Part shown: one piece after another, positions 18,119 to 26,687 of the stretch | How positions within the stretch are numbered: the first letter of the stretch is position 1 | Layout: every line of letters starts with the position of its first letter | DNA from: an uncultured Blautia sp. | GTDB lineage: Bacteria; Bacillota; Clostridia; Lachnospirales; Lachnospiraceae | NCBI RefSeq assembly: GCF_934424005.1 | Contig: NZ_CAKRXI010000004.1 | Span: forward strand, 38,871-102,870 | Length of the DNA: 64,000 nucleotides | Reading direction: 5' to 3' | Notes under the pieces: model-generated | Databases searched by the model: none | What the model was told of the DNA's origin: nothing | Seen by the model: only the letters and a program-made list of their open reading frames with translations | Program-made: the position numbers and the translations under genes

Positions 18119-18254
18119 GTTGCAATGTGCGCAAAACCGCACAAATAAAAATCACGTACAGAGATTCCGATGGATGGTGCCCTTACGGTGTGAGGTTGGG
18201 TCCGGATAGAAAATGATCTGTACGGAAGAATTTAACCAAAAAGGAGAACAAATC
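18119..18254 (+). promoter_or_regulatory. Structured rpsB leader, candidate S2 autoregulatory RNA
   Basis: The leader contains GTGCG-N6-CGCAC (about 18127-18142) and a larger domain closed by CGTACAGA (18155-18162) and TCTGTACG (18217-18224), with a GC-rich interior that includes CCG/CGG pairs. The closing stem ends 30 bases before the rpsB start. Ribosomal protein operons are often controlled by binding of their own product to such leaders; that this one binds S2 is inference. Confidence 0.5.
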
Positions 18255-18983
18255 ATGAGCGTTATTTCAATGAAACAGCTTTTGGAAGCAGGTGTTCATT
18301 TCGGACATCAGACAAGAAGATGGAACCCTAAAATGGCTCCATACATCTACACAGAAAGAAACGGAATCTATATCATCGACCTTCAGCAGTCTGTAGGCAT
18401 GGTTGACGATGCATACAATGCAGTAGCTGATATCGTAGCTAACGGCGGAAGCATTCTTTTCGTTGGTACTAAGAAACAGGCTCAGGATGCTATCAAAGCA
18501 GAAGCAGAGCGTTGCGGACAGTACTATGTAAATGAAAGATGGCTTGGTGGTATGCTTACAAACTTCAAGACAATCCAGAGCCGTATTGCAAGACTGAAAC
18601 AGATCGAAGCTATGGAAGCTGACGGAACTTTCGAAGTACTTCCAAAGAAAGAAGTTATTGAATTAAGAAAAGAACTTGCTAAACTGCAGAAAAACCTTGG
18701 CGGTATCAAAGAGATGAAACGTCTCCCGGACGCAATCTTCATCGTTGACCCTAAGAAAGAAAGAATCTGCGTTCAGGAAGCTCATACATTAGGAATTCCG
18801 CTTATCGGTATCTGCGATACAAACTGTGACCCAGAAGAACTGGATTACGTAATCCCGGGTAACGATGATGCTATTCGTGCCGTAAAACTGATCGTTTCAA
18901 AAATGGCAGACGCTGTTATCGAAGCAAATCAGGGAACAACAGAAGCTGAAGAAGCAGAAGTTGAAGAAGCTACAGAGGAATAA
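18255..18983 (+). CDS. rpsB: 30S ribosomal protein S2
   Basis: A 242-aa S2 protein of the small subunit. The N-terminus [19 protein letters not shown] and the segments [12 protein letters not shown] and [10 protein letters not shown] are diagnostic. I use ATG 18255 behind AAGGAGAACA; an earlier in-frame ATG at 18213 lies inside the leader stem. The C-terminus is an acidic Glu/Ala tail. tsf follows after 30 bp, the usual bacterial pair. Confidence 0.98.
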   Translation: MSVISMKQLLEAGVHFGHQTRRWNPKMAPYIYTERNGIYIIDLQQSVGMVDDAYNAVADIVANGGSILFVGTKKQAQDAIKAEAERCGQYYVNERWLGGMLTNFKTIQSRIARLKQIEAMEADGTFEVLPKKEVIELRKELAKLQKNLGGIKEMKRLPDAIFIVDPKKERICVQEAHTLGIPLIGICDTNCDPEELDYVIPGNDDAIRAVKLIVSKMADAVIEANQGTTEAEEAEVEEATEE

Positions 18984-19013
18984 TTAATTTAATAATTCCA
19001 GGAGGAAAATACA

Positions 19014-19955
19014 ATGGCTATTACAGCAGCTCAGGTAAAAGAATTAAGAGAAATGACCGGTGCCGGAATGATGGATTGTAAGAAAGCTCTTACAGCTACA
19101 GATGGCGATATGGACAAAGCAGTAGAATTCCTGCGTGAAAAAGGTCTTGCTACAGCTCAGAAAAAAGCAAGCCGTGTTGCAGCAGAAGGTCTTTGCAAGA
19201 CTCTTGTTGCTGATGATGAGAAGAACGCAGTTGTTGTAGAAGTTAACTCTGAGACAGACTTCGTTGCTAAGAATGAAAAATTCCAGAGCTATGTTGCAGA
19301 TGTTGCAGCACAGGCACTTACAACTTCCGCAGCTGACATCGACGCTTTCCTTGCAGAGCCATGGGCACTTGATACAACCAAGACTGTAAACGAAGCTCTT
19401 GCAGCTCAGATCGCAGTTATCGGTGAGAACATGCACATCAGAAGATTTGCTCAGGTGAAAGAAGAAAACGGATTCGTTGCTTCTTACACACATATGGGTG
19501 GAAAAATCGGCGTTCTTGTAGACGTTGAAACAGATGTTGTTAACGATGCAGTGAAAGAAATGGCTAGAAACGTAGCAATGCAGATTGCAGCTCTGAAACC
19601 GCAGTACACAAGCGACAGCGAAGTAAGTGCTGAATATATCGAGCATGAAAAAGAAATCCTTCTTGCTCAGATCCAGAACGATCCGAAAGAATCCCAGAAA
19701 CCGGAGAAGGTTATCCAGGGTATGATCACTGGACGTATCAAGAAAGAACTCAAAGAGATCTGCCTTCTTGATCAGGTTTACGTTAAAGCAGAAGATGGAA
19801 AACAGACTGTTGCTAAATATGTAGAAGAAGTTGCTAAAGCAAACGGCGCTAAGATTGCAATCAAAGGTTTCGTTCGTTTCGAAACTGGCGAAGGTATCGA
19901 AAAACGTCAGGATGACTTCGCAGCAGAAGTTGCAGCACAGGCAGCTGGTAAATAA
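19014..19955 (+). CDS. tsf: Elongation factor Ts
   Basis: A 313-aa nucleotide-exchange factor that recycles EF-Tu. It has an N-terminal UBA-like domain with VKELREMTGAGMMDCKKAL, then the TDFVAKNEKF motif of the core that contacts EF-Tu. CAGGAGGAAAAT gives a strong ribosome-binding site. Its codons are those of a highly expressed gene. It is the last gene of the rpsB operon. Confidence 0.98.
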   Translation: MAITAAQVKELREMTGAGMMDCKKALTATDGDMDKAVEFLREKGLATAQKKASRVAAEGLCKTLVADDEKNAVVVEVNSETDFVAKNEKFQSYVADVAAQALTTSAADIDAFLAEPWALDTTKTVNEALAAQIAVIGENMHIRRFAQVKEENGFVASYTHMGGKIGVLVDVETDVVNDAVKEMARNVAMQIAALKPQYTSDSEVSAEYIEHEKEILLAQIQNDPKESQKPEKVIQGMITGRIKKELKEICLLDQVYVKAEDGKQTVAKYVEEVAKANGAKIAIKGFVRFETGEGIEKRQDDFAAEVAAQAAGK

Positions 19956-19986
19956 TTTCTGATTTGATTTAAGCAGAGTATTTTAG

Positions 19987-20042
19987 TCCCCTGAAATTCA
20001 TGATACTTCATTGAGGTACAAGGATTTCGGGGGATTTTTTTT
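19987..20042 (+). terminator. Terminator after tsf
   Basis: TCCCCTGAAAT (19987-19997) pairs with ATTTCGGGGGA (20024-20034), with one U-G pair, followed by eight T residues. Confidence 0.9.
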
Positions 20043-20062
20043 GTATGGAAAAGGAAAATATC

Positions 20063-20091
20063 TTGTAATTTTGAGGGCTTTCATTCATAAT
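20063..20091 (+). promoter_or_regulatory. Sigma-A promoter for the carbonic-anhydrase-like gene
   Basis: TTGTAA (20063-20068), a 17-bp spacer, then CATAAT (20086-20091), 35 bp upstream of ATG 20127. Confidence 0.6.
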
Positions 20092-20126
20092 ATATGCAGT
20101 ACAATTAGAAATGAGTACAGGAAAAT

Positions 20127-20633
20127 ATGATGAATTATAAAAGTGTAAAAATATCAGAAGACGCACGAATAGCGAAACAGTCCGTAATTGTCGGAGATGT
20201 GACGATCGGGCGGGACAGCTGTGTATTATATTATACAGTCATTCGTGGCGATGAAGCTCCGGTTGTGATTGGTGAGGAGACAAATATACAGGAAAACTGT
20301 ACTGTTCATGTGAGCCGTAATAAACCGGTTTTTATTGGAAATAATGTTACGATAGGTCATAATGCCGTGATCCACAGCTGTACGATCGGGGACAGGACTC
20401 TGATTGGAATGGGTGCGGTGATTCTTGATGGTGCACGTATTGGAAATGACTGCATTATTGGAGCCGGAAGTCTGGTGACCAAGAATACAGTCATTCCAGA
20501 TGGATCTCTTGTATTTGGAAGTCCGGCGAAGATTAAACGAAATCTTACCTGGGAAGAGAAGCTTGGAAATCTTGAGAACAGTAAAGAATATGTTAATGTA
20601 TCCAGAGAAATGAAGGCACAGGGCGTTTTGTAA
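20127..20633 (+). CDS. Gamma carbonic anhydrase family protein
   Basis: A 168-aa left-handed beta-helix protein made of hexapeptide repeats. The zinc-ligand histidines of the family are at the expected sites (NCTVHV, TIGHNAVIHSC), as is the RGD segment near residue 40. Proteins of this type are either carbonic anhydrases or acyltransferase-like relatives (PaaY/YrdA), so the activity is not certain. Two adjacent ATGs (20127, 20130) are possible starts; the ribosome-binding site is weak. Confidence 0.9.
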   Translation: MMNYKSVKISEDARIAKQSVIVGDVTIGRDSCVLYYTVIRGDEAPVVIGEETNIQENCTVHVSRNKPVFIGNNVTIGHNAVIHSCTIGDRTLIGMGAVILDGARIGNDCIIGAGSLVTKNTVIPDGSLVFGSPAKIKRNLTWEEKLGNLENSKEYVNVSREMKAQGVL

Positions 20634-20686
20634 GATAATTACGATATAAATGATGAAAACAGAATAAAGAGTTAAAGGAGAATTCT

Positions 20687-21172
20687 ATGAATCACGAGAT
20701 TCCTGTTCGTATTGTGGACAACGAGGAATATATGAAGGTTGTACGTTCGATTCTTGAGGAAGGAAAGGAAGTTCCGCTTGTGGTCACGGGAAACAGTATG
20801 ATGCCGTTTCTGATCGACCGGCGGGATCAGGTATTGATAAAGCGTATAGATCGACCACTGAAAAAAGGAGACATTGCTTTTTTTCAGAGAGAAAACGGAC
20901 AGTACATTATGCACAGAATTCACTTTATACGGAAAAACAACAGAACTGGTGAAAGCCAGTTCTATTTTATTGGAGATGGACAGAAAAATATAGAAGGACC
21001 TGTTAAAGAAAACCAGATTTTTGGTGTAATTACGGAGGTTATGCGTAAAGGAAAGTGTCTGGATGAACACAGCTTTACGTGGAAATTCTTTAAGAATATC
21101 TGGAGTTATGTGATACCGTTTCGGACACTGATAATAGAAATATATTCACTTTTCAGGCACAGAATTGCTTGA
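20687..21172 (+). CDS. S24/S26 signal-peptidase-like protein
   Basis: A 161-aa protein. The motif VTGNSMMPFL resembles the catalytic Ser box of S24/S26 peptidases; KKGDIAFFQRENGQYIMHRI and FIGDGQ resemble later signal-peptidase boxes. The usual N-terminal membrane anchor is absent; a hydrophobic stretch near the C-terminus may bind the membrane. Such truncated homologues often sit beside PqqD, HprK-like kinase and ABC exporter genes in Clostridia. Here an ABC exporter follows, and the other partners lie beyond the EPS locus. AAAGGAGAATTCT precedes ATG 20687. It may trim an exported peptide; this is inference. Confidence 0.8.
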   Translation: MNHEIPVRIVDNEEYMKVVRSILEEGKEVPLVVTGNSMMPFLIDRRDQVLIKRIDRPLKKGDIAFFQRENGQYIMHRIHFIRKNNRTGESQFYFIGDGQKNIEGPVKENQIFGVITEVMRKGKCLDEHSFTWKFFKNIWSYVIPFRTLIIEIYSLFRHRIA

Positions 21173-21197
21173 GAATAACGAAATGCGGTGCTATAAT
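21169..21197 (+). promoter_or_regulatory. Strong sigma-A promoter for the ABC exporter gene
   Basis: TTGAGA (21169-21174), a 17-bp spacer, then a consensus TATAAT (21192-21197). The -35 overlaps the stop codon of the peptidase-like gene. The start at 21260 is 62 bp downstream. Confidence 0.8.
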
Positions 21198-21259
21198 TTG
21201 ACCAAGTTTCTGTTGGAAAAAGGCAATAAAAATTCAGTACATACGAGTGGAGTATTATT

Positions 21260-22987
21260 TTGAAACAGTGGATCAGAAAAATAATCATTAAGATCAAAGA
21301 AGGATATCTGAAAGAAATTTACAGGGAAACAGTATGGATGTACCAGTATGCGAAACGATACTGGCTGTCCATATGTTTTTATATCTTTGCCGGAGTCTTC
21401 AGTACGGTTATGGGACTTGGCAGCAGCGTTGTATCCAAGTATCTGATCGATGCAGTCACCGGAGTCAGGAAAGACAGGATTCTTATGTTTGCAATATTGA
21501 TCATATGCATGACCGCGGCAGGAATTATTTCAAATGCAGTCATCAGCCGGATATCAGCAAGGATCAATGTTGTAGTTCAGAATGAGATTCAGGCCGATAT
21601 TTTTCAGAAGATTATACATACCGAATGGAAAGAGCTTCAGTCATTTCGAAGCGGTGATCTTCTGAACCGACTGTCAAACGATGCGGCGCAGGTTGCTTCC
21701 AGTGTGATCGGCTGGATTCCAAACAGTATTACGAAACTTGTGCAGTTTATCGGAGCGTTTATGATTATTTTTTATTATGATCCGGTCATGGCAGGAATTG
21801 CACTTCTCAGTGCCCCGGTTACGGTTCTCTTCTCCAGAAAATTCATGCAGAAGATGCGGACCTATAATAATGAAATGCGAGAGATGACCAGCAGCCTGAT
21901 GTCTTTTCAGGATGATACGTTTCAGAATATCCAGACGGTGAAAGCTCTTGATCTGACCAATGTGTTTGAGAAGAAACTACAGGGACTTCAAAACAGATAC
22001 AAAGAAAAAATGCTGGATTACAATAAATTTACGGTGTATACTTCGTCCTTTATGTCGGCGGTGGGAACCGGTGTTTCGTATATCTGTTTTGGATGGAGTG
22101 TATATCGGTTATGGAGTGGATATATTACCACCGGAACCCTGCTGATGTTTTTTCAGATGGCAAATTCTCTGTCATCCTCTTTTTCTTCACTGATTCAGAT
22201 CGTGCCGGCGGCGATCAATGCAGCAACCTGTGCAGGAAGACTGATGGCGGTTTCGGAACTGGAAAAAGAAAAATTTCTTGATACGGAACAGGTAGAGGAA
22301 ATACTGAAAAGTACGAAAAAAGAAATCACGATTGAGATGAAAAATATAAATGCCTGTTATGAAGACAGAAAAAATGTCATTCGCAATGGAGATTTTATTG
22401 CACATTCCGGAGAAATCACAGCAGTTATCGGGCCTTCCGGAGAAGGAAAAACAACGCTGATCCGTGTTTTGCTTGGTCTTTTGTACCCGGCAGAGGGAAT
22501 TGCAGAATTAAAAAACACAGAGGAAGAAAGATGCAGGCTTTCCGCAGGAACACGAAAAATGTTTAGTTATGTGCCGCAGGGAAATACGATATTTGCAGGA
22601 ACGATTGCTGAAAATATGAGAATGGTAAAAAACGATGCTACAGATGAAGAAATCAGGGAAGCACTGGAAACTGCCTGCGCGTATGAGTTTGTAAAAAAAC
22701 TTCCGGATGAAATTGAAACAACAGTCGGAGAGAAAGGCAGCGGACTTTCGGAAGGACAGGCACAGAGACTTGCTATCGCCAGGGCACTTTTGAAAAATGC
22801 ACCAGTTCTGATACTTGATGAAGCAACTTCGGCACTGGATATCGAGACAGAAGAGCGAGTACTGAAAAACATCATGAAAAAGGACAGAGGCAGAACCTGT
22901 ATTGTTACGACCCATCGGCCGAGTGTTCTTTCTGTCAGTGATCATATTTATGAAATCAGAGAGAGTAATCTGAAGAAATTGAAATAG
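21260..22987 (+). CDS. ABC exporter, fused membrane and ATPase domains
   Basis: A 575-aa half transporter. The first 320 residues form a six-helix exporter domain; the ATPase domain has Walker A GPSGEGKTT (about 393-401), Q-loop YVPQGN, signature GLSEGQAQRLAIARA (about 495) and Walker B VLILDEATSALD. There is no N-terminal C39 peptidase domain. The Gly-to-Glu change in Walker A and SEGQ in place of SGGQ are variants seen in peptide exporters. The start is TTG 21260 after GTGGAG; it is the weakest point. Probably exports a peptide or glycan-linked product as a homodimer. Confidence 0.9.
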   Translation: MKQWIRKIIIKIKEGYLKEIYRETVWMYQYAKRYWLSICFYIFAGVFSTVMGLGSSVVSKYLIDAVTGVRKDRILMFAILIICMTAAGIISNAVISRISARINVVVQNEIQADIFQKIIHTEWKELQSFRSGDLLNRLSNDAAQVASSVIGWIPNSITKLVQFIGAFMIIFYYDPVMAGIALLSAPVTVLFSRKFMQKMRTYNNEMREMTSSLMSFQDDTFQNIQTVKALDLTNVFEKKLQGLQNRYKEKMLDYNKFTVYTSSFMSAVGTGVSYICFGWSVYRLWSGYITTGTLLMFFQMANSLSSSFSSLIQIVPAAINAATCAGRLMAVSELEKEKFLDTEQVEEILKSTKKEITIEMKNINACYEDRKNVIRNGDFIAHSGEITAVIGPSGEGKTTLIRVLLGLLYPAEGIAELKNTEEERCRLSAGTRKMFSYVPQGNTIFAGTIAENMRMVKNDATDEEIREALETACAYEFVKKLPDEIETTVGEKGSGLSEGQAQRLAIARALLKNAPVLILDEATSALDIETEERVLKNIMKKDRGRTCIVTTHRPSVLSVSDHIYEIRESNLKKLK

Positions 22988-23006
22988 GAAGGCGGGACAG
23001 AAATCT

Positions 23007-23336
23007 ATGAATGAGAAAACAAAAAAGGAAGTCTATACAGATCGGTTAAATCAGGAACTTCTTGGCACACTGGGAGAAAAGGATTCATCGGAACAGACCA
23101 GTGCAACATATGAAAAAAGAGAGGTACACAGGGATACAACGTATCATAAAACGAATATAAAACATGCCAGTCCGTGGAAAGATACTGCTCCGGCAGAAAA
23201 TGCTTCAGAGAGCAGAAAAAAGAAACACAGAAGTTCCAGAGACCGATACTTCCTGTTGCTGTCACTCGGCATTGCAGTCGGTGTACTGACAGCCGCGGGG
23301 CTGCTTATTTATGGAAGTCTTTTATTTCTACATTAA
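23007..23336 (+). CDS. Small single-pass membrane protein, unknown
   Basis: 109 aa. The first 80 residues are charged and hydrophilic, rich in Lys, Glu and Ser, with a basic RKKKHRSSRDR cluster directly before a C-terminal membrane segment (about 84-105). This places most of the protein in the cytoplasm as a tail-anchored form. GGAAGGCGGG precedes the ATG, 19 bases after the exporter stop, so it is probably cotranscribed. No family recognised. Confidence 0.7.
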   Translation: MNEKTKKEVYTDRLNQELLGTLGEKDSSEQTSATYEKREVHRDTTYHKTNIKHASPWKDTAPAENASESRKKKHRSSRDRYFLLLSLGIAVGVLTAAGLLIYGSLLFLH

Positions 23337-23388
23337 CGACAGTATCTCGGATAAATGGTAGAAAACAACAGAAAATAGTCGTATGTGA

Positions 23389-23446
23389 AAAGATCTGTGA
23401 ACAAATCTTAAAATGAGGATTTGATTCACGGGTCTTTCTTTTTTTT
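23389..23446 (+). terminator. Terminator between exporter unit and EPS operon
   Basis: AAAGATCTGTGAA plus CAAATC (23389-23407) pairs with GATTTG and TTCACGGGTCTTT (23418-23437) as a long stem with one bulge and two U-G pairs, followed by a T run. It separates the exporter genes from the EPS promoter at 23488. Confidence 0.85.
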
Positions 23447-23487
23447 AAGAAAAATCCCCATCTTTTAGGAAAAAGAAGGAAAAAACA

Positions 23488-23543
23488 CATACTTTAGTAT
23501 GTAGGAGGAGAAAGGAGAAAAGGGTAGAATTATATTCTGTATA
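23488..23543 (+). promoter_or_regulatory. Conserved promoter motif copy A, EPS operon
   Basis: CATACTTTAGT (23488-23498), then exactly 26 bp, TAGAAT (23525-23530), 7 bp, TGTATA (23538-23543). The same three blocks with identical spacing occur at 51397 and 60353. In this copy the first block is part of a perfect palindrome, CATACT-TT-AGTATG. TAGAAT can serve as -10; no -35 consensus is present, so an activator is expected. It lies 28 bp before the first EPS gene. Confidence 0.8.
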
Positions 23544-23570
23544 AAGTTGTGCTGTAAAAAGGGGATAAAA

Positions 23571-24344
23571 ATGATCGATATACATGCACATATTTTGCCG
23601 GATCTGGATGATGGTTCAGAAGATATGGAAGAATCACTGGAAATGGCAGAGCTGGCGGTGGAAAGTGGTGTAGAGATCATGGCAGCGACACCACACAGCA
23701 ATCAGATGGGGCGATTTGAAAATTTCCAGTCAGAGCAGCTGAGAGCTGCATTTGAACAACTGCGTACTGCACTGAAAGAAGAAAAGATTCCGTTAAAGAT
23801 AGTGAACGGGATGGAAATTTTTGCCTCAGAGGATATTGCACGAAAGATAAAAAATAAGCAGCTGAGTGGAATCAATGGGACAGATTATTACCTTGTTGAG
23901 TTTCCGTTTGATGCAGAACCCTGGTGGATTCAGGAATGTCTGGAAGATATCTTTGACACTGGTAACGTACCATTGATCGCACACCCGGAACGCTATTTTT
24001 GTATACAGGATTATCCGGAGCTTGTGTATGAGTGGATACAGAATGGATGCATTACGCAGATGAATAAAGGCAGTATTCTGGGAAGGTTTGGAAGAAATGT
24101 AATGGAAACAGCACGTATTCTTCTGAGAAATGATCTGATATCCTGTATTGCCAGCGATGCGCATCGTTCTTATATCCGCACGCCACATATGAGTGAGGCA
24201 AAAAACGCTCTTGTTCATATAGGAGGCTATGAATATGCATGGCACCTGACAGAAGAAAATCCGGAACGGATTATAAAAAATATACAGATTCCTCTGCATG
24301 GTCGCAGACCGGAGCGGAGGAAAAAATATTTTAGGCCTGTCTGA
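23571..24344 (+). CDS. CpsB/CapC-type tyrosine-protein phosphatase
   Basis: A 257-aa PHP-fold phosphatase. The motifs DIHAHILPDLDDGS and TPHSN hold metal ligands, and IAHPERYF and SDAHRS complete the site. In streptococcal and Bacillus capsule systems this enzyme removes phosphate from the Tyr-rich tail of the BY-kinase, which is encoded three genes downstream here. I use ATG 23571, where the family begins; an in-frame ATG at 23547 lies 3 bases after the TGTATA block and would add a non-family stretch. First gene of the EPS operon. Confidence 0.93.
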   Translation: MIDIHAHILPDLDDGSEDMEESLEMAELAVESGVEIMAATPHSNQMGRFENFQSEQLRAAFEQLRTALKEEKIPLKIVNGMEIFASEDIARKIKNKQLSGINGTDYYLVEFPFDAEPWWIQECLEDIFDTGNVPLIAHPERYFCIQDYPELVYEWIQNGCITQMNKGSILGRFGRNVMETARILLRNDLISCIASDAHRSYIRTPHMSEAKNALVHIGGYEYAWHLTEENPERIIKNIQIPLHGRRPERRKKYFRPV

Positions 24345-24370
24345 CAGGCAAAGATCAAGAGGAGTGTTCG

Positions 24371-25267
24371 ATGAAAAAGTTAAGGATATTTAGCATGGTG
24401 GTGTTTGTGATCGCAGCTGCGTCTTTTGGGTATTTCAAATATGAACAGATCAATTCTAAAGACAATCAGGCACCGGTGATCACCATGGATACAGATTCTA
24501 TTCAGGTATCCTGCCAGGCAGAAGATGGAGAACTTTTGAAAGGAATTAAGGCAACGGATTCCAAAGACGGTGATGTGACGGGAAGTCTGATCGTGGAATC
24601 TGTCAGTAATTTTATGGAAAACCATACGCGTAATATGACGGTGGTTGCTTTTGATTCAGATAATCATGCGACAAAGGCGTCAAGAAAAATTACATATACA
24701 GATTATGTTTCACCAACATTTTCTTTGACGGAACCTCTGCGTTTTGCGATGAATACACAGGATATCATGGGAACGCTTACCTGTTCGGATGTGCTGGATG
24801 GAGATATCACCGGAAAGATTAAAATGTCCAGTGAATATTATGTCCAGGCTGATGTGGCAGGGGAATATCCAATGGTATATCAGGTTGCAAACAGTGCCGG
24901 AGATGTACAGAAATTACCGGTTACTGTTGAGATTTATGATCCGTCAAAGGAGGCACAGAAACCGCAGTTTGAATTATCAGAGTATCTGGTATATACGTCA
25001 GTTGGAAATGCAGTTGATCCGTGGTCCTATGTTCAGCAGATCACTATGGGAGGGATTAAATTTGTACGGGGAGAAGATGGTGTTCTCCGTGATCCGAATC
25101 CGGCGGAAAAGCAGGAACGTACTGCTATTACTGCAGATGAGGTGCAGATCACGAATCAGGCAGATTTTAATACCGCTGGTACATATGAAATTCTGTATCA
25201 GATTACGGATGACAGCGGGAAAGAAAGTGTAACCGGTCAGGTACGTCTGATCGTTGTGGTGAGATAG
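24371..25267 (+). CDS. Secreted or membrane-anchored protein with Ig-like repeats
   Basis: A 298-aa protein with an N-terminal hydrophobic anchor (about 5-22) followed by two Ig-like beta repeats that share DSKDGDVTGSLIV and DVLDGDITGKIKM motifs, as in DUF5011/HYR-type extracellular domains. A third repeat is probable near the C-terminus (DEVQITNQADFNTAGTYEILYQITDDSG). GAGGAGTG precedes the ATG. It lies between the phosphatase and first BY-kinase genes, so it probably works at the surface in EPS assembly. Exact role unknown. Confidence 0.8.
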   Translation: MKKLRIFSMVVFVIAAASFGYFKYEQINSKDNQAPVITMDTDSIQVSCQAEDGELLKGIKATDSKDGDVTGSLIVESVSNFMENHTRNMTVVAFDSDNHATKASRKITYTDYVSPTFSLTEPLRFAMNTQDIMGTLTCSDVLDGDITGKIKMSSEYYVQADVAGEYPMVYQVANSAGDVQKLPVTVEIYDPSKEAQKPQFELSEYLVYTSVGNAVDPWSYVQQITMGGIKFVRGEDGVLRDPNPAEKQERTAITADEVQITNQADFNTAGTYEILYQITDDSGKESVTGQVRLIVVVR

Positions 25268-25283
25268 TGGGAAAGAGGAATTT

Positions 25284-26687
25284 ATGGAAGAGAGAATAGA
25301 CAACGAAACCGTTCAGCAGATAGACTTGATCAGCATGCTGAAAGACATTGGAAGAGAGTGGCTGACCATTCTTTTGCTGGCAATAGCTGTTGCATTGTTT
25401 GCAGATATCTGGATCTGTGCGACTTATCAGCCGGAATACCGAACTTCGACAACATTTGTTGTTACGGCAAAAGGGATGAATAACAATATTTATCAGAATC
25501 TGAATTCTACGAAAGAGCTTGCATCACAGTTTACAGAAATTCTTGGAAGTAATGTGCTTAAGAAAAAAGTTGCTCAGGATCTTGGAATGAACAACCTGAA
25601 TGTGGAAACTTCTGTAGATCTTGTACCAGAGACGAATCTGATCACACTTTCTGTTAAGGCAGGAACAGCAGCTGAGTCATACCGAGTACTTCAGTCTGTC
25701 ATGGAAAATTATAATACAGTTTCTGATTATGCGATTAAAAATGTCATCATTGAGACGATCCAGCAACCATCTGTAGCCATGGCCCCGATCAATCCGTTGG
25801 ATGAAAAAAGAACCGTCATGAAGGTATTTGCTGTGGCAGCCGGATGCCTGATCGTTTTATTGGCCGGAATTTCCTACATACGAGATACCATTAAAAATCC
25901 GGGAGAAGTATCCACAAAACTGGATACCCGTTTGCTTGGAACGATTGCCTATGAGAAAAAATCAAAGGCTCTTTCCATGAAAAGAAAGAAGGATTATCTT
26001 TCTATGCTGATCCAGAATCCACTTCGAAGTTTTGCTTATGTGGAGTCCAGCAAGATGGCTGCATCCAGAGTGAGAAGCTATATGGATAAAGAGGATGCAA
26101 AAGTACTTCTTGTTACCAGTGTGATGGAAAATGAAGGAAAATCCACAGTAGCAGCAAATCTGGCACTGTCACTTGCGCAGGGAGGAAGCAGAGTTATGCT
26201 GATAGACTGTGACTTCCGAAAACCGGCACAGTACAAAATTTTTAATGTCCGTGATAATGAGGAGAAGGATCTTGGAGATGTACTGATCAACCATGCAAGT
26301 ACGGAGAAGATTATCCGGAACTGGAATAATTCCGGTTTGTATATGATTTTGAATAAAACCTCTTCAAATGCAATTGAAACTCTGTTGAAAAGCATGACGC
26401 TCAAACAGATCATCGCATTTTGCCGTGAAAAAATGGACTATGTAGTTATCGACACTTCTCCGCTTGCCCTTGTGGCGGATACTGAGGAACTGGCACAGAT
26501 GACGGACGCTTCCGTGCTGGTAGTAAGACAGGATACGGTATTGACGAAGGACATTAATGATGCAATTGATATCCTGAACAATACCAGAGGAAAAGTACTT
26601 GGCTGCATTCTGAATGGTGTGACGTCACAAAATATGGCAGGAAGCGGACATTACGGATATGGAGGACATTATGGGAAGCGAGCGTAG
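25284..26687 (+). CDS. Fused Wzz-type chain-length regulator and BY-kinase, first copy
   Basis: A 467-aa membrane tyrosine kinase. The N-terminal Wzz-type region has two membrane segments (about 30-50 and 180-200). The kinase domain has Walker A ENEGKSTVAANLA (about 282), Walker A' VMLIDCDFRKP and Walker B YVVIDTSPLA. The C-terminus is a short Tyr-containing tail (HYGYGGHYGKRA) with three Tyr as phosphorylation sites. Such fused kinases control polymer length through cycles of phosphorylation and removal by CpsB-type enzymes. It overlaps the second kinase gene by 17 bases. Confidence 0.92.
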   Translation: MEERIDNETVQQIDLISMLKDIGREWLTILLLAIAVALFADIWICATYQPEYRTSTTFVVTAKGMNNNIYQNLNSTKELASQFTEILGSNVLKKKVAQDLGMNNLNVETSVDLVPETNLITLSVKAGTAAESYRVLQSVMENYNTVSDYAIKNVIIETIQQPSVAMAPINPLDEKRTVMKVFAVAAGCLIVLLAGISYIRDTIKNPGEVSTKLDTRLLGTIAYEKKSKALSMKRKKDYLSMLIQNPLRSFAYVESSKMAASRVRSYMDKEDAKVLLVTSVMENEGKSTVAANLALSLAQGGSRVMLIDCDFRKPAQYKIFNVRDNEEKDLGDVLINHASTEKIIRNWNNSGLYMILNKTSSNAIETLLKSMTLKQIIAFCREKMDYVVIDTSPLALVADTEELAQMTDASVLVVRQDTVLTKDINDAIDILNNTRGKVLGCILNGVTSQNMAGSGHYGYGGHYGKRA

